From assembly GCA_963781675.1 (NCBI GenBank), contig CAWAGF010000001.1, positions 1,054,001 to 1,118,000 of the forward strand: a stretch of DNA of 64,000 nucleotides. The letters run 5' to 3'. Each line of letters begins with the position of its first letter. Position 1 is the first letter of the stretch. Source of the stretch: SCTD01 sp963781675. Lineage in GTDB: Bacteria > Actinomycetota > Actinomycetes > Mycobacteriales > SCTD01. The translations under genes and the position numbers were made by a program. Below the pieces are notes generated by a model, which was not told where the DNA came from, searched no databases, and was given only the letters and a program-made list of their open reading frames with translations. Shown here in pieces: positions 17,395 to 25,887 of the stretch.

Positions 17395-19019
17395 CTACGT
17401 GCGCTGCGCCGGGCTGGCCGGCGCGACGACGACGATGTCGTCCTCGGGGTAGGCGTCCGCACCGGCGGCGCTGCCGAAGGCGGCGAGCACGTGCTGGGCC
17501 GCGTCCTGCTGGGCCTGCTCGGCCAGCTCGAACACCGCCGAGGCACCGAAGAACTCGTGCATCGCGCCGGGGTAGTAGGACTCGGTCGTGTCGACGCCCG
17601 CGGCCTGGAGCTTCTTGGCGAGCTCCTGGCCCTGGCTGCGCAGGACGTCCCGCTCGTCCGTGATGACCAGCGTGGGCGGCATGAGCGCGAGCTTCTCGTC
17701 GGTCCAGCCCAGCAGGTCGATGCGCGGGTCCTTGGCGGCGTCGGGCTGGCCCTCGAAGGCGTGCATCGCCATCCAGCTCAGCAGCGCCCGGTTCAGCGGA
17801 CGGCCGTCGGCCGCGTCCTCCATCGACTCGCCGAACTGCTCGCCCGTGGTGACCGGGTAGACCAGGACCTGCGCGACGGGGAGCTGCTCGCCGGCCTCGG
17901 CCAGCTGCAGGACGGTGGCCGGAGCCATGTTCCCGCCGACGGACTCGCCGCCGATCGCGATGCGCGCGGGGTCGCCGCCGAAGGAGGCCGCGTTGGCCTG
18001 CACCCAGCGGTAGGCGGCCAGGACGTCGTCGTGCGAGGCCGGGAAGACGGCCTCGGGCGCGCGCCGGTAGTCCGGGCTGACGACGATGGCGCCGGTCTTG
18101 TTGCACAGGCCGCGGCAGCTGTCGTCGTAGTGGTCGTCGATGGTGAACAGCACCCAGCCGCCGCCGTGGATCCAGAAGAGGACGGGGGCGTTCGGCGCGA
18201 CGTCCTTCGGGGTGTAGACGCGCAGCGTCTGCGTGCCGCCCGCGCCGTCGGGGACCTGCAGGTCCTCCACCGAGCCGACCGGCTCCGGGCCCTCCAGGCC
18301 CGAGGTCGGCCATGACCTTCTGCACGGCCTGCTTCGGACCGGGCTGCTTGCGCGCCTGCTCGGGCTCCAGGATCTCGAAGGGCAGCGGCCCGAGGGAGCT
18401 GTGGGCGTCGACGATGGCCTGCGCCTGCGGGTGCAGCAGGCCGGAGGCGTCGGTCGCCAGCTCCTTCTTCTTGCCGGACAGGGCGGCCTTGGCCTGGTCC
18501 AGCGGCTTGGCGAGCGCGCCGGCGACCTTCTCGGCCAGCCCCTCGTCCGGTGCCAGCGGGTGCGGCGCCGTCGGCGCCTTGCGCTTGGCGGCCAGGAACT
18601 CCTTGCCGAGCGCGGCCATGCGCTCCGCGCCGACCTTCTGGCGGAACTGCGGGAGCTCGTCGCCCTCCTCGTCCTGGACGTGGTGGCGGGTCTCGGCGAT
18701 CAGCGTGGTGAGCGCCTGCTCGAACTCGTCCTCGCCCGGCTCGGTCTTGGCCGAGCACGACCAGCAGCTCCTTGAGCTTCTGGTGCTCGGACTGGGCGTC
18801 CTGCTTCTCGTCGCTCATGCCCAGCTCGTCCCAGAGCGGGTAGAGCACCGTCTCCTCGGCGAACGCGTGCAGCGCGAGCTCGAAGCTGATCTGGTCGACC
18901 AGGACGCGGCGGTTCCCGCGGCCGGCCTCGAGGTGCTGGAACTGGCGCTCGACGATGGCGTGGTCGTCGGCGATGAGGTGGTCGATGTCGCCGGGCAGGG
19001 TCTCGTAGGACAGGGGCAC
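17395..19019 (-). CDS. Hemerythrin domain fused to alpha/beta-hydrolase (esterase), two apparent frameshifts
   Basis: Two domains lie in one gene once two one-base indels are corrected. The N-terminal part (GTG 19019, about 170 residues) is a HHE hemerythrin domain with spaced His/Glu (DDHAIVERQF, HAFAEETVLYPLWDEL, SEHQKLKELL, ETRHHVQDEEGDELPQF). It would bind a non-haem diiron site. A linker with a KRKAPTAPHP segment leads to an HSL/GDXG-type esterase with HGGGW (oxyanion hole), GGESVGGN (nucleophile Ser) and a C-terminal His (PGAMHEFF). The frame is broken at about 18757 and again at about 18300; each break is explained by one extra base. Expected total is about 540 residues. The fusion is unusual; its role is unknown. 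Confidence 0.78.
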
Positions 19020-19098
19020 TTCGTCTCCTCGGGGTCAGTGGGGGGCCTCAGGCCCTACCCACCGAACGCCGAGTGACCCGGCCGCACCCGTGCCGGGG

Positions 19099-19653
19099 CT
19101 ACCCGGTCCACTGCTCCCGGGTGATCTCGTACCGGAAGCCGCCGAGCGCGGAGCCCTCGACGGCCGTCATGTCGTCCGGCGTCGGGATCTCCTCGGCGAC
19201 GACCATGCCCACCTTCTCCATCACGGCCTGGGAACCGGTGTTGGCCGCCATGGTCTCGCCGTACACGAGCCGCACGTCGAGCTCGGTGAACGCCTTGCAC
19301 AGCAGGGCCTTCGAGCCCTCGGTCGCCAGACCGCGGCCCCAGGCCGCCCGCCGCAGCCGGTAGCCCAGCTCCGCCTCGTCCTGCGGGGCCTGGCGAAGCG
19401 GCCGCAGCATGAACCACCCGACGAAGCCGTCCGCGTCGTACGCCGCGAAGCAGCCGAAGCGGCCGTCCGTCCGCTCGTAGACCGACAGGATGCTGGGCAG
19501 GTCGCGCTCGCGGATCAGCTCCGGCGGGGTGGCCTCGCCGCCGGACAGGTAGCGCATGACGGCCGGGTCGCTGTCGAGCTCGACGAGCAGGTCGGCGTCG
19601 TCGGGGGTGAAGCGCCGCAGGGTCAGCCGCTCGGTCTGCAGGTAGGGCTCCAC
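19099..19653 (-). CDS. GNAT family N-acetyltransferase
   Basis: A 184-residue acetyltransferase of the RimJ/RimL-like type. It begins VEPYLQTERLTLRRFTPDD. Acetyl-CoA binding is seen in the loop LRRAAWGRGLATEGSKALL, and MAANTGSQAVMEKVGM is the usual C-terminal motif. The GTG at 19653 matches the usual N-terminus. It faces away from the methionine aminopeptidase gene across 88 bases. The acceptor is not known. Confidence 0.85.
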   Translation of the reverse strand: MEPYLQTERLTLRRFTPDDADLLVELDSDPAVMRYLSGGEATPPELIRERDLPSILSVYERTDGRFGCFAAYDADGFVGWFMLRPLRQAPQDEAELGYRLRRAAWGRGLATEGSKALLCKAFTELDVRLVYGETMAANTGSQAVMEKVGMVVAEEIPTPDDMTAVEGSALGGFRYEITREQWTG

Positions 19654-19741
19654 CCGCGGATCATGCCCGAGCCGGCGGTCAGAGCGACGTCGCCCTGACC
19701 GGCACGCCGGCCGCCCGGGACGGCAGTCGTACCGTCGTCCT

Positions 19742-20512
19742 GTGCCGTTCCCGATCCGCTCCGCCGGTGAGCTCGCCGCCATGCGCGAGGCCGGTCGTGT
19801 CGTCGCGCAGACGCTGCAGGCGGTCCGCGCGGCCGCGCTCCCCGGCGTGCGGCTGCGGGAGCTGGACGAGCTGGCGCAGACGGTGCTCCGCGAGGCGGGG
19901 GCGACCTCGTCGTTCTTCGGCTACGCGCCGGCCTGGGCCCCGACGCCGTTCAACGGGGTGCTCTGCCTGTCGCCGAACGAGGTGGTGGTGCACGGCCGCC
20001 CGACCGGCCGCCGGCTGAAGGAGGGCGACCTGCTGAGCGTCGACGCGGGCGCGGTGGTCGACGGCTGGAACGGTGACGCCGCCATGACCCTGCACGTCGG
20101 GCCGGCGTCGCCGGAGGACCTGCGCCTCGTCGAGGCCGCCGAGCGGGCGCTGGCGGCGGGCATCGCCGCGGCCGTCCCCGGCGCGACGCTGCTGGACGTC
20201 GCGACGGCCGTGGACGGCGTGGCCCGGTCCTACGGCTACGCGCACCTGCCCGACCACGGCGGACACGGGATCGGGCGGGCCATGCACGAGGCGCCGTTCG
20301 TGCCGAACCAGCCTGTCGCCGGCGCCGAGCAGCACCGGCTGGTGACCGGCAGCACCCTCGCGATCGAGCCGATGCTGCTGGCCGGCGCCGCGCGCTACCG
20401 CACCGCGAAGGACGGCTGGTCGATCGTCACCGCGGACAAGCGGCGGGCCGCGCACGTCGAGAGCACCGTCGCGGTCACCGACGACGGGCCGGTCGTCCTC
20501 ACCAGCCTCTGA
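19742..20512 (+). CDS. map: Methionine aminopeptidase, type I
   Basis: A 256-residue enzyme that removes the N-terminal Met from new proteins in the cytoplasm. All metal ligands are present: Asp101 and Asp112 (SVDAGAVVDGWNGDAAMTL), His175 (GGHGIGRAMHE), Glu209 (AIEPMLL) and Glu240 (HVESTVAVT). The conserved His84 is in VVVHGRP. The GTG start is the first in frame and the length is normal. Actinobacteria often carry two copies. This one is not beside secY or infA, so it is probably the second, stand-alone copy. Confidence 0.93.
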   Translation: MPFPIRSAGELAAMREAGRVVAQTLQAVRAAALPGVRLRELDELAQTVLREAGATSSFFGYAPAWAPTPFNGVLCLSPNEVVVHGRPTGRRLKEGDLLSVDAGAVVDGWNGDAAMTLHVGPASPEDLRLVEAAERALAAGIAAAVPGATLLDVATAVDGVARSYGYAHLPDHGGHGIGRAMHEAPFVPNQPVAGAEQHRLVTGSTLAIEPMLLAGAARYRTAKDGWSIVTADKRRAAHVESTVAVTDDGPVVLTSL

Positions 20513-20515
20513 GGC

Positions 20516-20806
20516 TCAGCGAGGGCGCAGCACCAGCTCCACCTCGACGACGTCACCCACCGCGAGGCCGAGCGGGCGGCGCACCGCGTCCTTGAGCGGC
20601 AGCAGGTAGCGGCCGTCCTTGGGGAACAGCGACGTCGTGAAGGCGACCGCGCCGATGCGCGCCTCGACCGGCACGACGCCCCAGCCGTACGAGACGGACG
20701 CCGCCACCTCGCGCACGTCCTCGGAGGCGGCTGGGGGCAGGTCGACGTAGTAGTACGGCGCGGGGCCGCGCCACTCCACCACCGGGCCGACGACGTCGAA
20801 GCGCAC
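20516..20806 (-). CDS. DUF1905 domain protein
   Basis: A 96-residue cytoplasmic protein that fits the DUF1905 family: MRFDVVGPVVEWRG at the start, YGWGVVPVEARIG in the middle, and SLFPKDGRYLLPLKDAVR near the end. The function is unknown. It starts six bases after the SelO gene stop and is probably cotranscribed with it. It ends three bases from the convergent map gene. Confidence 0.85.
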   Translation of the reverse strand: MRFDVVGPVVEWRGPAPYYYVDLPPAASEDVREVAASVSYGWGVVPVEARIGAVAFTTSLFPKDGRYLLPLKDAVRRPLGLAVGDVVEVELVLRPR

Positions 20807-20812
20807 GGTCCC

Positions 20813-22261
20813 TCAGGTCCCGCAGAAGGTCCGGTACGTACCGGCGAAGTCCTGCGGCGCCGGCTCGGCGTAGCGCTCCAGCCCGGGCCGCTCGTCGTAC
20901 GGCGCGGTCACGGCGTCCAGCAGCCGGTGCAGCGGGGCCAGGTCGCCGGCGGTCGCGGCAGCCAGCGCCTCCTCGACCAGGTGGTTGCGCGGGACGTACG
21001 CCGGGTTGACCCGGTCCATCGCGTCGCCGTCCGGGCCGAGCGCCCGCCAGCGGGCGGCCCAGGCGTCGAAGGCGGCCAGGTCGAGGACGAGGCTGCGCGC
21101 CGGCTCGGCGTCGCCACGGGCGGCCGCACCGAGGCGGCGGAAGAAGGAGGTGTGGTCGACGGAGTGCGCCTGCAGCAGCGCCAGCAGCTCCTGGACCAGG
21201 TCGTCCGGCGCCTCGGCCAGCCCCAGCTTGGCGGCCGTGCCGGCCGACCAGGCGGCGGCGTACCGCGGCCGGAAGCGGCCCAGCGAGGCGGTGGCCAACG
21301 CGATCGCCTGCTCCTCGTCGTCGGCGAGCAGCGGCAGCACGGCCTCGGCCAGCCGGGCGAGGTTCCACTCGGCGAGCAGCGGCTGGTTGCCGTAGGCGTA
21401 GCGGCCCTGCTCGTCGATCGAGCTGAACAGCGTCGCCGGGTCGTAGGCGTCCATGAAGGCGCAGGGCCCGTAGTCGATGGTCTCGCCGGAGATCGTCATG
21501 TTGTCGGTGTTCATGACCCCGTGGACGAAGCCGACGAGCATCCACTGCGCGACGAGCGAGGCCTGCGCGTCGACGACCGCGTCGAGCAGCGCGAGGTACG
21601 GGCGCTGCGCCGACGCGGCGGCCGGGTGGTGCCGGGCGATCGCGTGGTCGGCCAGCCGCCGCAGCAGGTCGGGATCGCCGGTGGCGCGGGCGAACTGGAA
21701 GCTGCCGACGCGCAGGTGGCTGCTCGCCACGCGGGCCAGCACGGCGCCGGGCTGCGGGCTCTCGCGCCGGACGGTGCGGCCGGTCGCGACGACGGCCAGC
21801 GAGCGGGTGGTGGGGATGCCGAGCGCGTGCATCGCCTCGCTGACGACGTGCTCGCGCAGCATCGGCCCGACCACCGCGAGACCGTCGCCGCCGCGGGAGA
21901 ACGGCGTGCGGCCGGAGCCCTTGAGGTGCAGGTCGCGCAGCCGTCCGTCGATGTCGACCAGCTCGCCGAGCAGCAGCGCGCGCCCGTCGCCGAGCCGCGG
22001 GTTGAAGCCGCCGAACTGGTGCCCGGCGTAGGCCTGCGCGACCGGCGTCGCGCCCTCGGGCACGTTGCGCCCGAGCAGCAGCTGCACGCCGTCGGGGGAG
22101 CGGAGCCAGGCGGCGTCGAGGCCGAGCTGCGCGGCGAGCGGCTCGTTCAGCACGAGCAGCGCGGGGGCCGGTGCCTCGTCGGCCTGCCACGGCAGCGCCA
22201 TGTCGGACAGCTCGCTGGCGAAGCGGCGGTCGAGGTGGACGGTCGAGGCGCTCACCCCCAC
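20813..22261 (-). CDS. selO: SelO/YdiU protein adenylyltransferase (UPF0061)
   Basis: The 482-residue pseudokinase-fold enzyme transfers AMP from ATP to proteins, as known for E. coli SelO. The conserved blocks are intact: AYAGHQFGGFNPRLGDGRA, HLKGSGRTPFSRGGDG (ATP binding), SSHLRVGSFQ, GFVHGVMNTDNM and IDYGPCAFMDAYDP (metal site). The chain ends TFCGT, with Cys480 at the position where animal SELENOO has selenocysteine. No TGA-selenocysteine codon is needed. The role is probably redox stress linked. A DUF1905 gene follows at six bases. Confidence 0.93.
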   Translation of the reverse strand: MGVSASTVHLDRRFASELSDMALPWQADEAPAPALLVLNEPLAAQLGLDAAWLRSPDGVQLLLGRNVPEGATPVAQAYAGHQFGGFNPRLGDGRALLLGELVDIDGRLRDLHLKGSGRTPFSRGGDGLAVVGPMLREHVVSEAMHALGIPTTRSLAVVATGRTVRRESPQPGAVLARVASSHLRVGSFQFARATGDPDLLRRLADHAIARHHPAAASAQRPYLALLDAVVDAQASLVAQWMLVGFVHGVMNTDNMTISGETIDYGPCAFMDAYDPATLFSSIDEQGRYAYGNQPLLAEWNLARLAEAVLPLLADDEEQAIALATASLGRFRPRYAAAWSAGTAAKLGLAEAPDDLVQELLALLQAHSVDHTSFFRRLGAAARGDAEPARSLVLDLAAFDAWAARWRALGPDGDAMDRVNPAYVPRNHLVEEALAAATAGDLAPLHRLLDAVTAPYDERPGLERYAEPAPQDFAGTYRTFCGT

Positions 22262-22275
22262 CAGGCTACGTGGGC

Positions 22276-22704
22276 TCAGCCGGCCGAGACGAAGACGCAG
22301 AACGGGTGGCCGTCCAGGTCGGCGTAGACCCGGAGCGGCTCCTCCTCGTCGCCGGAGCGGTCGAGCAGCAGCCTCCCGCCGAGCGCGAGCACCCGGTCGT
22401 GCACGGCGTCGAGCTCCGCGACGTCGGCCACGGTGGTGTCCAGGTGCAGCTGCTGGGGGACCGCGTCGTCCGGCCAGCTCGCCGGGGTCAGCTCCGCCAC
22501 CTGCTGGAAGGCCAGCACGGGGGTGCCGTCCGGCAGCCGGAGGTTCAGCCAGTCGCGGCCGTCGGGGTCGTCCTGGCCGCGCGGCGGGGGCTCCTGCCCC
22601 TCCCGGTAGACCAGTCCGAGCAGCAGCCGCCAGAACTCCGCGGCGCGCCGGACGTCGGTGCTGTCGAGAACGACCTGCCGCAGGCGCGGCGTGACCTCAG
22701 CCAT
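22276..22704 (-). CDS. VOC (glyoxalase/bleomycin-resistance) family protein
   Basis: A 142-residue VOC-fold protein with the two halves typical of actinobacterial glyoxalase-like proteins: RLRQVVLDSTDVRRAAEFW at the start and DGHPFCVFVSAG at the end, with QQLHLDTTVADV between. Possible metal residues are His146-like in QLHLD and a late Glu, but the substrate cannot be told. It lies 14 bases upstream of the SelO gene on the same strand. Confidence 0.85.
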   Translation of the reverse strand: MAEVTPRLRQVVLDSTDVRRAAEFWRLLLGLVYREGQEPPPRGQDDPDGRDWLNLRLPDGTPVLAFQQVAELTPASWPDDAVPQQLHLDTTVADVAELDAVHDRVLALGGRLLLDRSGDEEEPLRVYADLDGHPFCVFVSAG

Positions 22705-22756
22705 GCGCGGACGCTAGCGGCGTTCGGCGGGCGCCCGGTGCGGGCACAGCCCAGCC

Positions 22757-22900
22757 ATGACCGAACCCGAGCAGCGCCAGGACGTCGAGGGCACCACCGG
22801 CGAGGACCCGCTGGGCGAGCGGACCGTGCGGGCCGAGCCCGGCGGCCCCGAGGACCGGCCGTCGGAGGAGAACGACGCCGCGCCGGCCAAGCAGCTCTAG
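22757..22900 (+). CDS. Small acidic disordered protein
   Basis: A 47-residue frame (starting MTEPEQRQDVEGTTGEDPLG) with no hydrophobic or Cys residues, highly charged, probably disordered. The ATG follows CCAGCC rather than a good ribosome site, so it is a moderate call. Its stop overlaps the stop of the next convergent small gene by four bases. No family was recognised. Confidence 0.45.
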   Translation: MTEPEQRQDVEGTTGEDPLGERTVRAEPGGPEDRPSEENDAAPAKQL

Positions 22901-23067
22901 AGCTCGTCGTACTCCCGGCGCGGGCGCGGCAGCAGCGCCGCCGTGGCCCGCAGGCGCTCGGTGGACCCGGCCGCGCGCACGGCGGCCTCGTCGGCGCGGA
23001 CCAGGAGCCGCAGCGACGCACCCACCAGCGCGCGCAGCGTGGTGGGCAGGGCCTCAGACGGGGACAT
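22897..23067 (-). CDS. Small helical hypothetical protein
   Basis: A 56-residue frame from ATG 23067 (GTG 23079 would add four residues), rich in Ala, Leu and Arg (RALVGASLRLLVRADEAAVR), ending PRPRREYDEL. It reads as one or two amphipathic helices with a charged tail. No family was recognised. The gene lies between convergent and divergent neighbours, which makes it plausible but unproven. Confidence 0.45.
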   Translation of the reverse strand: MSPSEALPTTLRALVGASLRLLVRADEAAVRAAGSTERLRATAALLPRPRREYDEL

Positions 23068-23168
23068 CACGGTCGGCACGGGCGAACCCTGCCACCGTTC
23101 GAGCCAGCCGTCCCTAGTCCGTTGTGACCATTCCCGGGAGCGGCACGACCCCCGCCTAGGCTGAGGGC

Positions 23169-24770
23169 ATGCGGGCGCAGCACGGCACGGCGCTCGCCCT
23201 GCTGGCCGCCGCCCTCCTGCTCGCCCTGCCGGCCGGTGCGGCCGCGCCGCAGCAGGTCTTCGTGCTCGACGGCAAGGGCTACGGGCACGGCGTCGGCATG
23301 GCGCAGGACAGCGCGAACGCGATGGCCGCCGCGGGGGCCTCGCACGAGCAGATCCTCGGCCTGTTCTACCCGGGCACCGGTCGCGCCCGCCGCAGCAGCA
23401 GCATCCGGGTGGCGGTCTGGGAGGCGGGCGCGCCCGCCGGCACCGTCACCGTCCGCACGCCGGGCGGCGCGCGCGTCAGCGGCAGCAGCGGTGCCGAGGA
23501 TGCCCCGCCCGGGACGGTGCTGCAGGTGTCGGCCGACGGCAGCGGCGTGCACGTCCGGTCGGCCGCGCCGGCGCAGGGCTCGGCGGTGCGGGCCGTGCTG
23601 CTGGCCGAGCCGACCCCGTCGGCGAGCGAGGAGCCGCTGCCGGCGCTCCCGTCCGGGGAGCCGTCCCCGAGCGCCGGCGCCGCCTCGCCGCAGCCGTCGC
23701 CGCAGCCGTCGCCGCAGCCGTCGCCGTCGCGCAAGCCGTCGCCGTCGCCCTCGCGCCGGCCGAGCCAGGCCCCCGCGCCGAGCCCCACCGCGGACGCGGG
23801 CTTCTCCGTCGACAGCGCCGGCCCGGTCACGCTGACGCCCGCGGGCGGCTCGACGCTGGCGGTCGTCACGACCGGCCGGGAGTACCGCGGCACGCTCACC
23901 GCCCTGTCGCGGGGCGGCTTCCGGCTGGTCAACGCCCTGGACGTGGAGGAGTACCTCCGGGGGCTCGGCGAGGTGCCCGGCGGCTGGCCGCTGGCCGCGC
24001 TGCGCACGCAGGCCGTCGCCGCCCGCACCTACGCGCTGCGGGCGGTCGGGTCCGGCGGTCCGCTCGGCTACGACGTCTGCGACGACACCCGCTGCCAGGT
24101 CTACCTCGGCGTCGGCGGCGAGAAGGCCCGCACCACGCAGGCCACCCGCGACACCCGCGGGGAGGTCGTGACCTACGGCGGCCGGCTGGCCGACACCTTC
24201 TACAGCGCCAACGCCGGCGGCGTGACGGCCACGCCCGGCGAGGGCTTCGGCGGCAGCACGACCGTGCCGTACCTCCCGGGCGGCACCACGGCACCGGGCG
24301 GCGTCGCCCCGTGGACCGTGACCGCGTCGCCGCAGGAGGTCGCTGCGCGGCTCGGCTACGGCGGCCGGCTGGACCGGATCACCGTGGACGCCAAGGGCCC
24401 GTCCGGCCGCGCGACGCGGATCCGCCTCGACGGCGCGGCGGGCGCGCGGACCCTCACGGGCATCGACTTCCAGCGGCGGCTCGGGCTGCGCTCCACGCTG
24501 TTCACGGTCCGCCTCGGGACGGGCACCGCGCAGCCGCTGCCCGCAGCGAGCGCCGCCGCCGGCCAGCTCGCCCCGGCGCAGGCGGCGCTCGTGCCGACGC
24601 TCCCGGCGCCGTCGGCCCTGCCCGCGCCGTCCCTCGCGCCGCAGGTGGCACCGTCGACCGCGGCAGCCGTCTCGGCCGAGCACCTGCCCACGGCGCCGCT
24701 GGGTGCGGCGGTCGGCCTGCTGCTGGTCGCCGCTGCGGGCTCGGCCGTGGGGTACCGCCGGCTGCGCTAG
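23169..24770 (+). CDS. SpoIID/LytB domain secreted protein
   Basis: A 533-residue exported protein. A signal peptide (about 1-26) is followed by a domain with FVLDGKGYGHGVGMAQDSAN and LGLFYPGTG. A Pro/Ser-rich linker holds PQPSPQPSP repeats, and then comes the SpoIID core with VNALDVEEYLRGLGEVPGGW, LRTQAVAARTYAL, CDDTRCQVYLG and DTFYSANAGG. In Bacillus, SpoIID is a peptidoglycan lytic transglycosylase; the actinobacterial relatives are probably cell-wall acting, but the activity here is inferred. The C-terminus carries an Ala-rich helix that may be a membrane anchor (about 510-530) before the Arg end. Confidence 0.88.
   Translation: MRAQHGTALALLAAALLLALPAGAAAPQQVFVLDGKGYGHGVGMAQDSANAMAAAGASHEQILGLFYPGTGRARRSSSIRVAVWEAGAPAGTVTVRTPGGARVSGSSGAEDAPPGTVLQVSADGSGVHVRSAAPAQGSAVRAVLLAEPTPSASEEPLPALPSGEPSPSAGAASPQPSPQPSPQPSPSRKPSPSPSRRPSQAPAPSPTADAGFSVDSAGPVTLTPAGGSTLAVVTTGREYRGTLTALSRGGFRLVNALDVEEYLRGLGEVPGGWPLAALRTQAVAARTYALRAVGSGGPLGYDVCDDTRCQVYLGVGGEKARTTQATRDTRGEVVTYGGRLADTFYSANAGGVTATPGEGFGGSTTVPYLPGGTTAPGGVAPWTVTASPQEVAARLGYGGRLDRITVDAKGPSGRATRIRLDGAAGARTLTGIDFQRRLGLRSTLFTVRLGTGTAQPLPAASAAAGQLAPAQAALVPTLPAPSALPAPSLAPQVAPSTAAAVSAEHLPTAPLGAAVGLLLVAAAGSAVGYRRLR
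23688..23765 (+). repeat. Tandem CCGCAGCCGTCG coding repeat (PQPSP linker)
   Basis: Short tandem units of about 12 bases, CCGCAGCCGTCG, repeat here and then decay into PSRKPSPSPSRRP codons. They encode a proline/serine linker in the SpoIID-like protein. The copy number could be unstable. Confidence 0.75.
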
Positions 24771-25753
24771 GCGGCCTCGCGCCAGGCGTCGGCCAGCGCG
24801 ACCAGGCTGGCGGTGCGTCGGCCGCGGTCCAGGCTCGGCGTGACGACCACGACCTCGTCGACCTGCGCCTGCTCCTTCAGCTCCAGCAGCCGCTCGACGG
24901 CCAGCTTCGGCGCGCCCACGACCATCCGGCCGTCGTCGGCGGGCAGGTCGGCGGACCGCGCGGCCTCCACGACCTGCTCGGGCCGCAGCGGCTCGCGAAC
25001 CCCGCGCGCCAGGTTGCGCATGGTCAGGGCCCAGGCGGCGCGGAACTGCCGGCAGTCGTCCTCGTCCTCGCTGGCGAACGTCAGCACCGACATGGCGGAG
25101 TACGGGTCGTCGCCGGCGAACTCCCGCCGGTAGCCGCGCAGCACCTCGACGGCCAGGTCCGGGCTCATGTGGTGCGCGAACACCGCCTTCAGGCCGTTGA
25201 CCGCGGCGAACCGCGGCCCGTAGCCGCTCGAGCCCAGCACGAACAGCTCCGGCCGCTCGTCCACGACCGGGGCCGCCACGAGCGGGGCGTACGGGTGCTC
25301 GACGGGGAAGCCGTCGCCGAGGAAGGCGAGCAGCTCGGCGACCTGCTGCGGGAAGCCTGCCCCCGGGTCGACCTGCAGGCCGCGCCGCAGGACGTGGGCC
25401 GTCAGCGGGTCGGTGCCGGGGGCACGGCCCAGCGCCAGGTCGATGCGGCCGGGATGCATGGCGCACAGCGTCCGGAAGACCTCGGCGACCTTGAAGGAGG
25501 CGTGGTTCGGCAGCATGATCCCGGCCGCGCCGACCCGCAGCGTCGTCGTCTGCAGGGCCACGTGCGCGGTCAGCAGCTCCGGGGCGCTGCAGGCCAGGCT
25601 GCGCATGTTGTGGTGCTCGCTGACCCAGTAGCGGCGGTAGCCGGCGGCCTCCACGGCCTGGGCGATGCCGACCGCACCACGGATCGCGGCCCCGGCGGAC
25701 TCGCCGAACTCGATGCCGACGAAGTCGAGGACGGACAGCGGGAGGGTGCTCAC
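24767..25753 (-). CDS. LLM class flavin-dependent oxidoreductase
   Basis: A 328-residue luciferase-like monooxygenase of the MsnO8/YhbW type: VLDFVGIEFGESAGAAI, YRRYWVSEHHNM, ALGRAPGTD and MHPGRIDLAL are in place. It would use reduced flavin to oxidise an unknown substrate. The GTG start at 25753 overlaps the stop of a possible 17-residue leader ORF (GTGTGA), and a hairpin lies just upstream. The gene converges with the SpoIID-like gene by four bases. Confidence 0.88.
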   Translation of the reverse strand: MSTLPLSVLDFVGIEFGESAGAAIRGAVGIAQAVEAAGYRRYWVSEHHNMRSLACSAPELLTAHVALQTTTLRVGAAGIMLPNHASFKVAEVFRTLCAMHPGRIDLALGRAPGTDPLTAHVLRRGLQVDPGAGFPQQVAELLAFLGDGFPVEHPYAPLVAAPVVDERPELFVLGSSGYGPRFAAVNGLKAVFAHHMSPDLAVEVLRGYRREFAGDDPYSAMSVLTFASEDEDDCRQFRAAWALTMRNLARGVREPLRPEQVVEAARSADLPADDGRMVVGAPKLAVERLLELKEQAQVDEVVVVTPSLDRGRRTASLVALADAWREAA

Positions 25754-25803
25754 ACAGGGGGCAAGGACCCCCGGAACCCTGTTGTTCCGGGGGTCAGGGG
25801 CAT
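25750..25803 (-). CDS. Possible 17-residue leader ORF upstream of the LLM gene
   Basis: A frame starting ATG CCC CTG ACC (MPLTPGTTGFRGSLPPV) reads straight into a TGA that overlaps the GTG of the LLM gene. The whole frame covers the hairpin at 25766-25795. There is no clear ribosome site, so translation is uncertain. If real, it is a candidate attenuator leader. Confidence 0.35.
   Translation of the reverse strand: MPLTPGTTGFRGSLPPV
25766..25795. promoter_or_regulatory. Perfect hairpin in the LLM / HU divergent region
   Basis: A perfect 12-base inverted repeat (GACCCCCGGAAC with its complement) and a six-base loop CCTGTT. It is in the 5' region of the LLM gene and 93 bases before HU. No gene ends here, so it is not a simple terminator. 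It could be an attenuator or an operator. Confidence 0.55.
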
Positions 25804-25887
25804 GTCGCGACGCCCCGCCGGGCCTGCGGTGAGCGACACTGGTGGCAAGCGACAGCACCACTGCCGTCACTGACCCGAGGAGCACCC

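Noticed and set aside
16306..17400. A copy of the tRNA 3' end as an island attachment site
   Set aside because: I looked for the last 20 or so bases of the tRNA in this stretch and saw none.
20813..20830. Selenocysteine in SelO
   Set aside because: The chain ends in FCGT with a normal Cys codon; no in-frame TGA or SECIS-like hairpin is needed.
23688..23765. Short repeats considered as a CRISPR-like array
   Set aside because: The repeats are 12-base coding units without spacers, in frame in a secreted protein.
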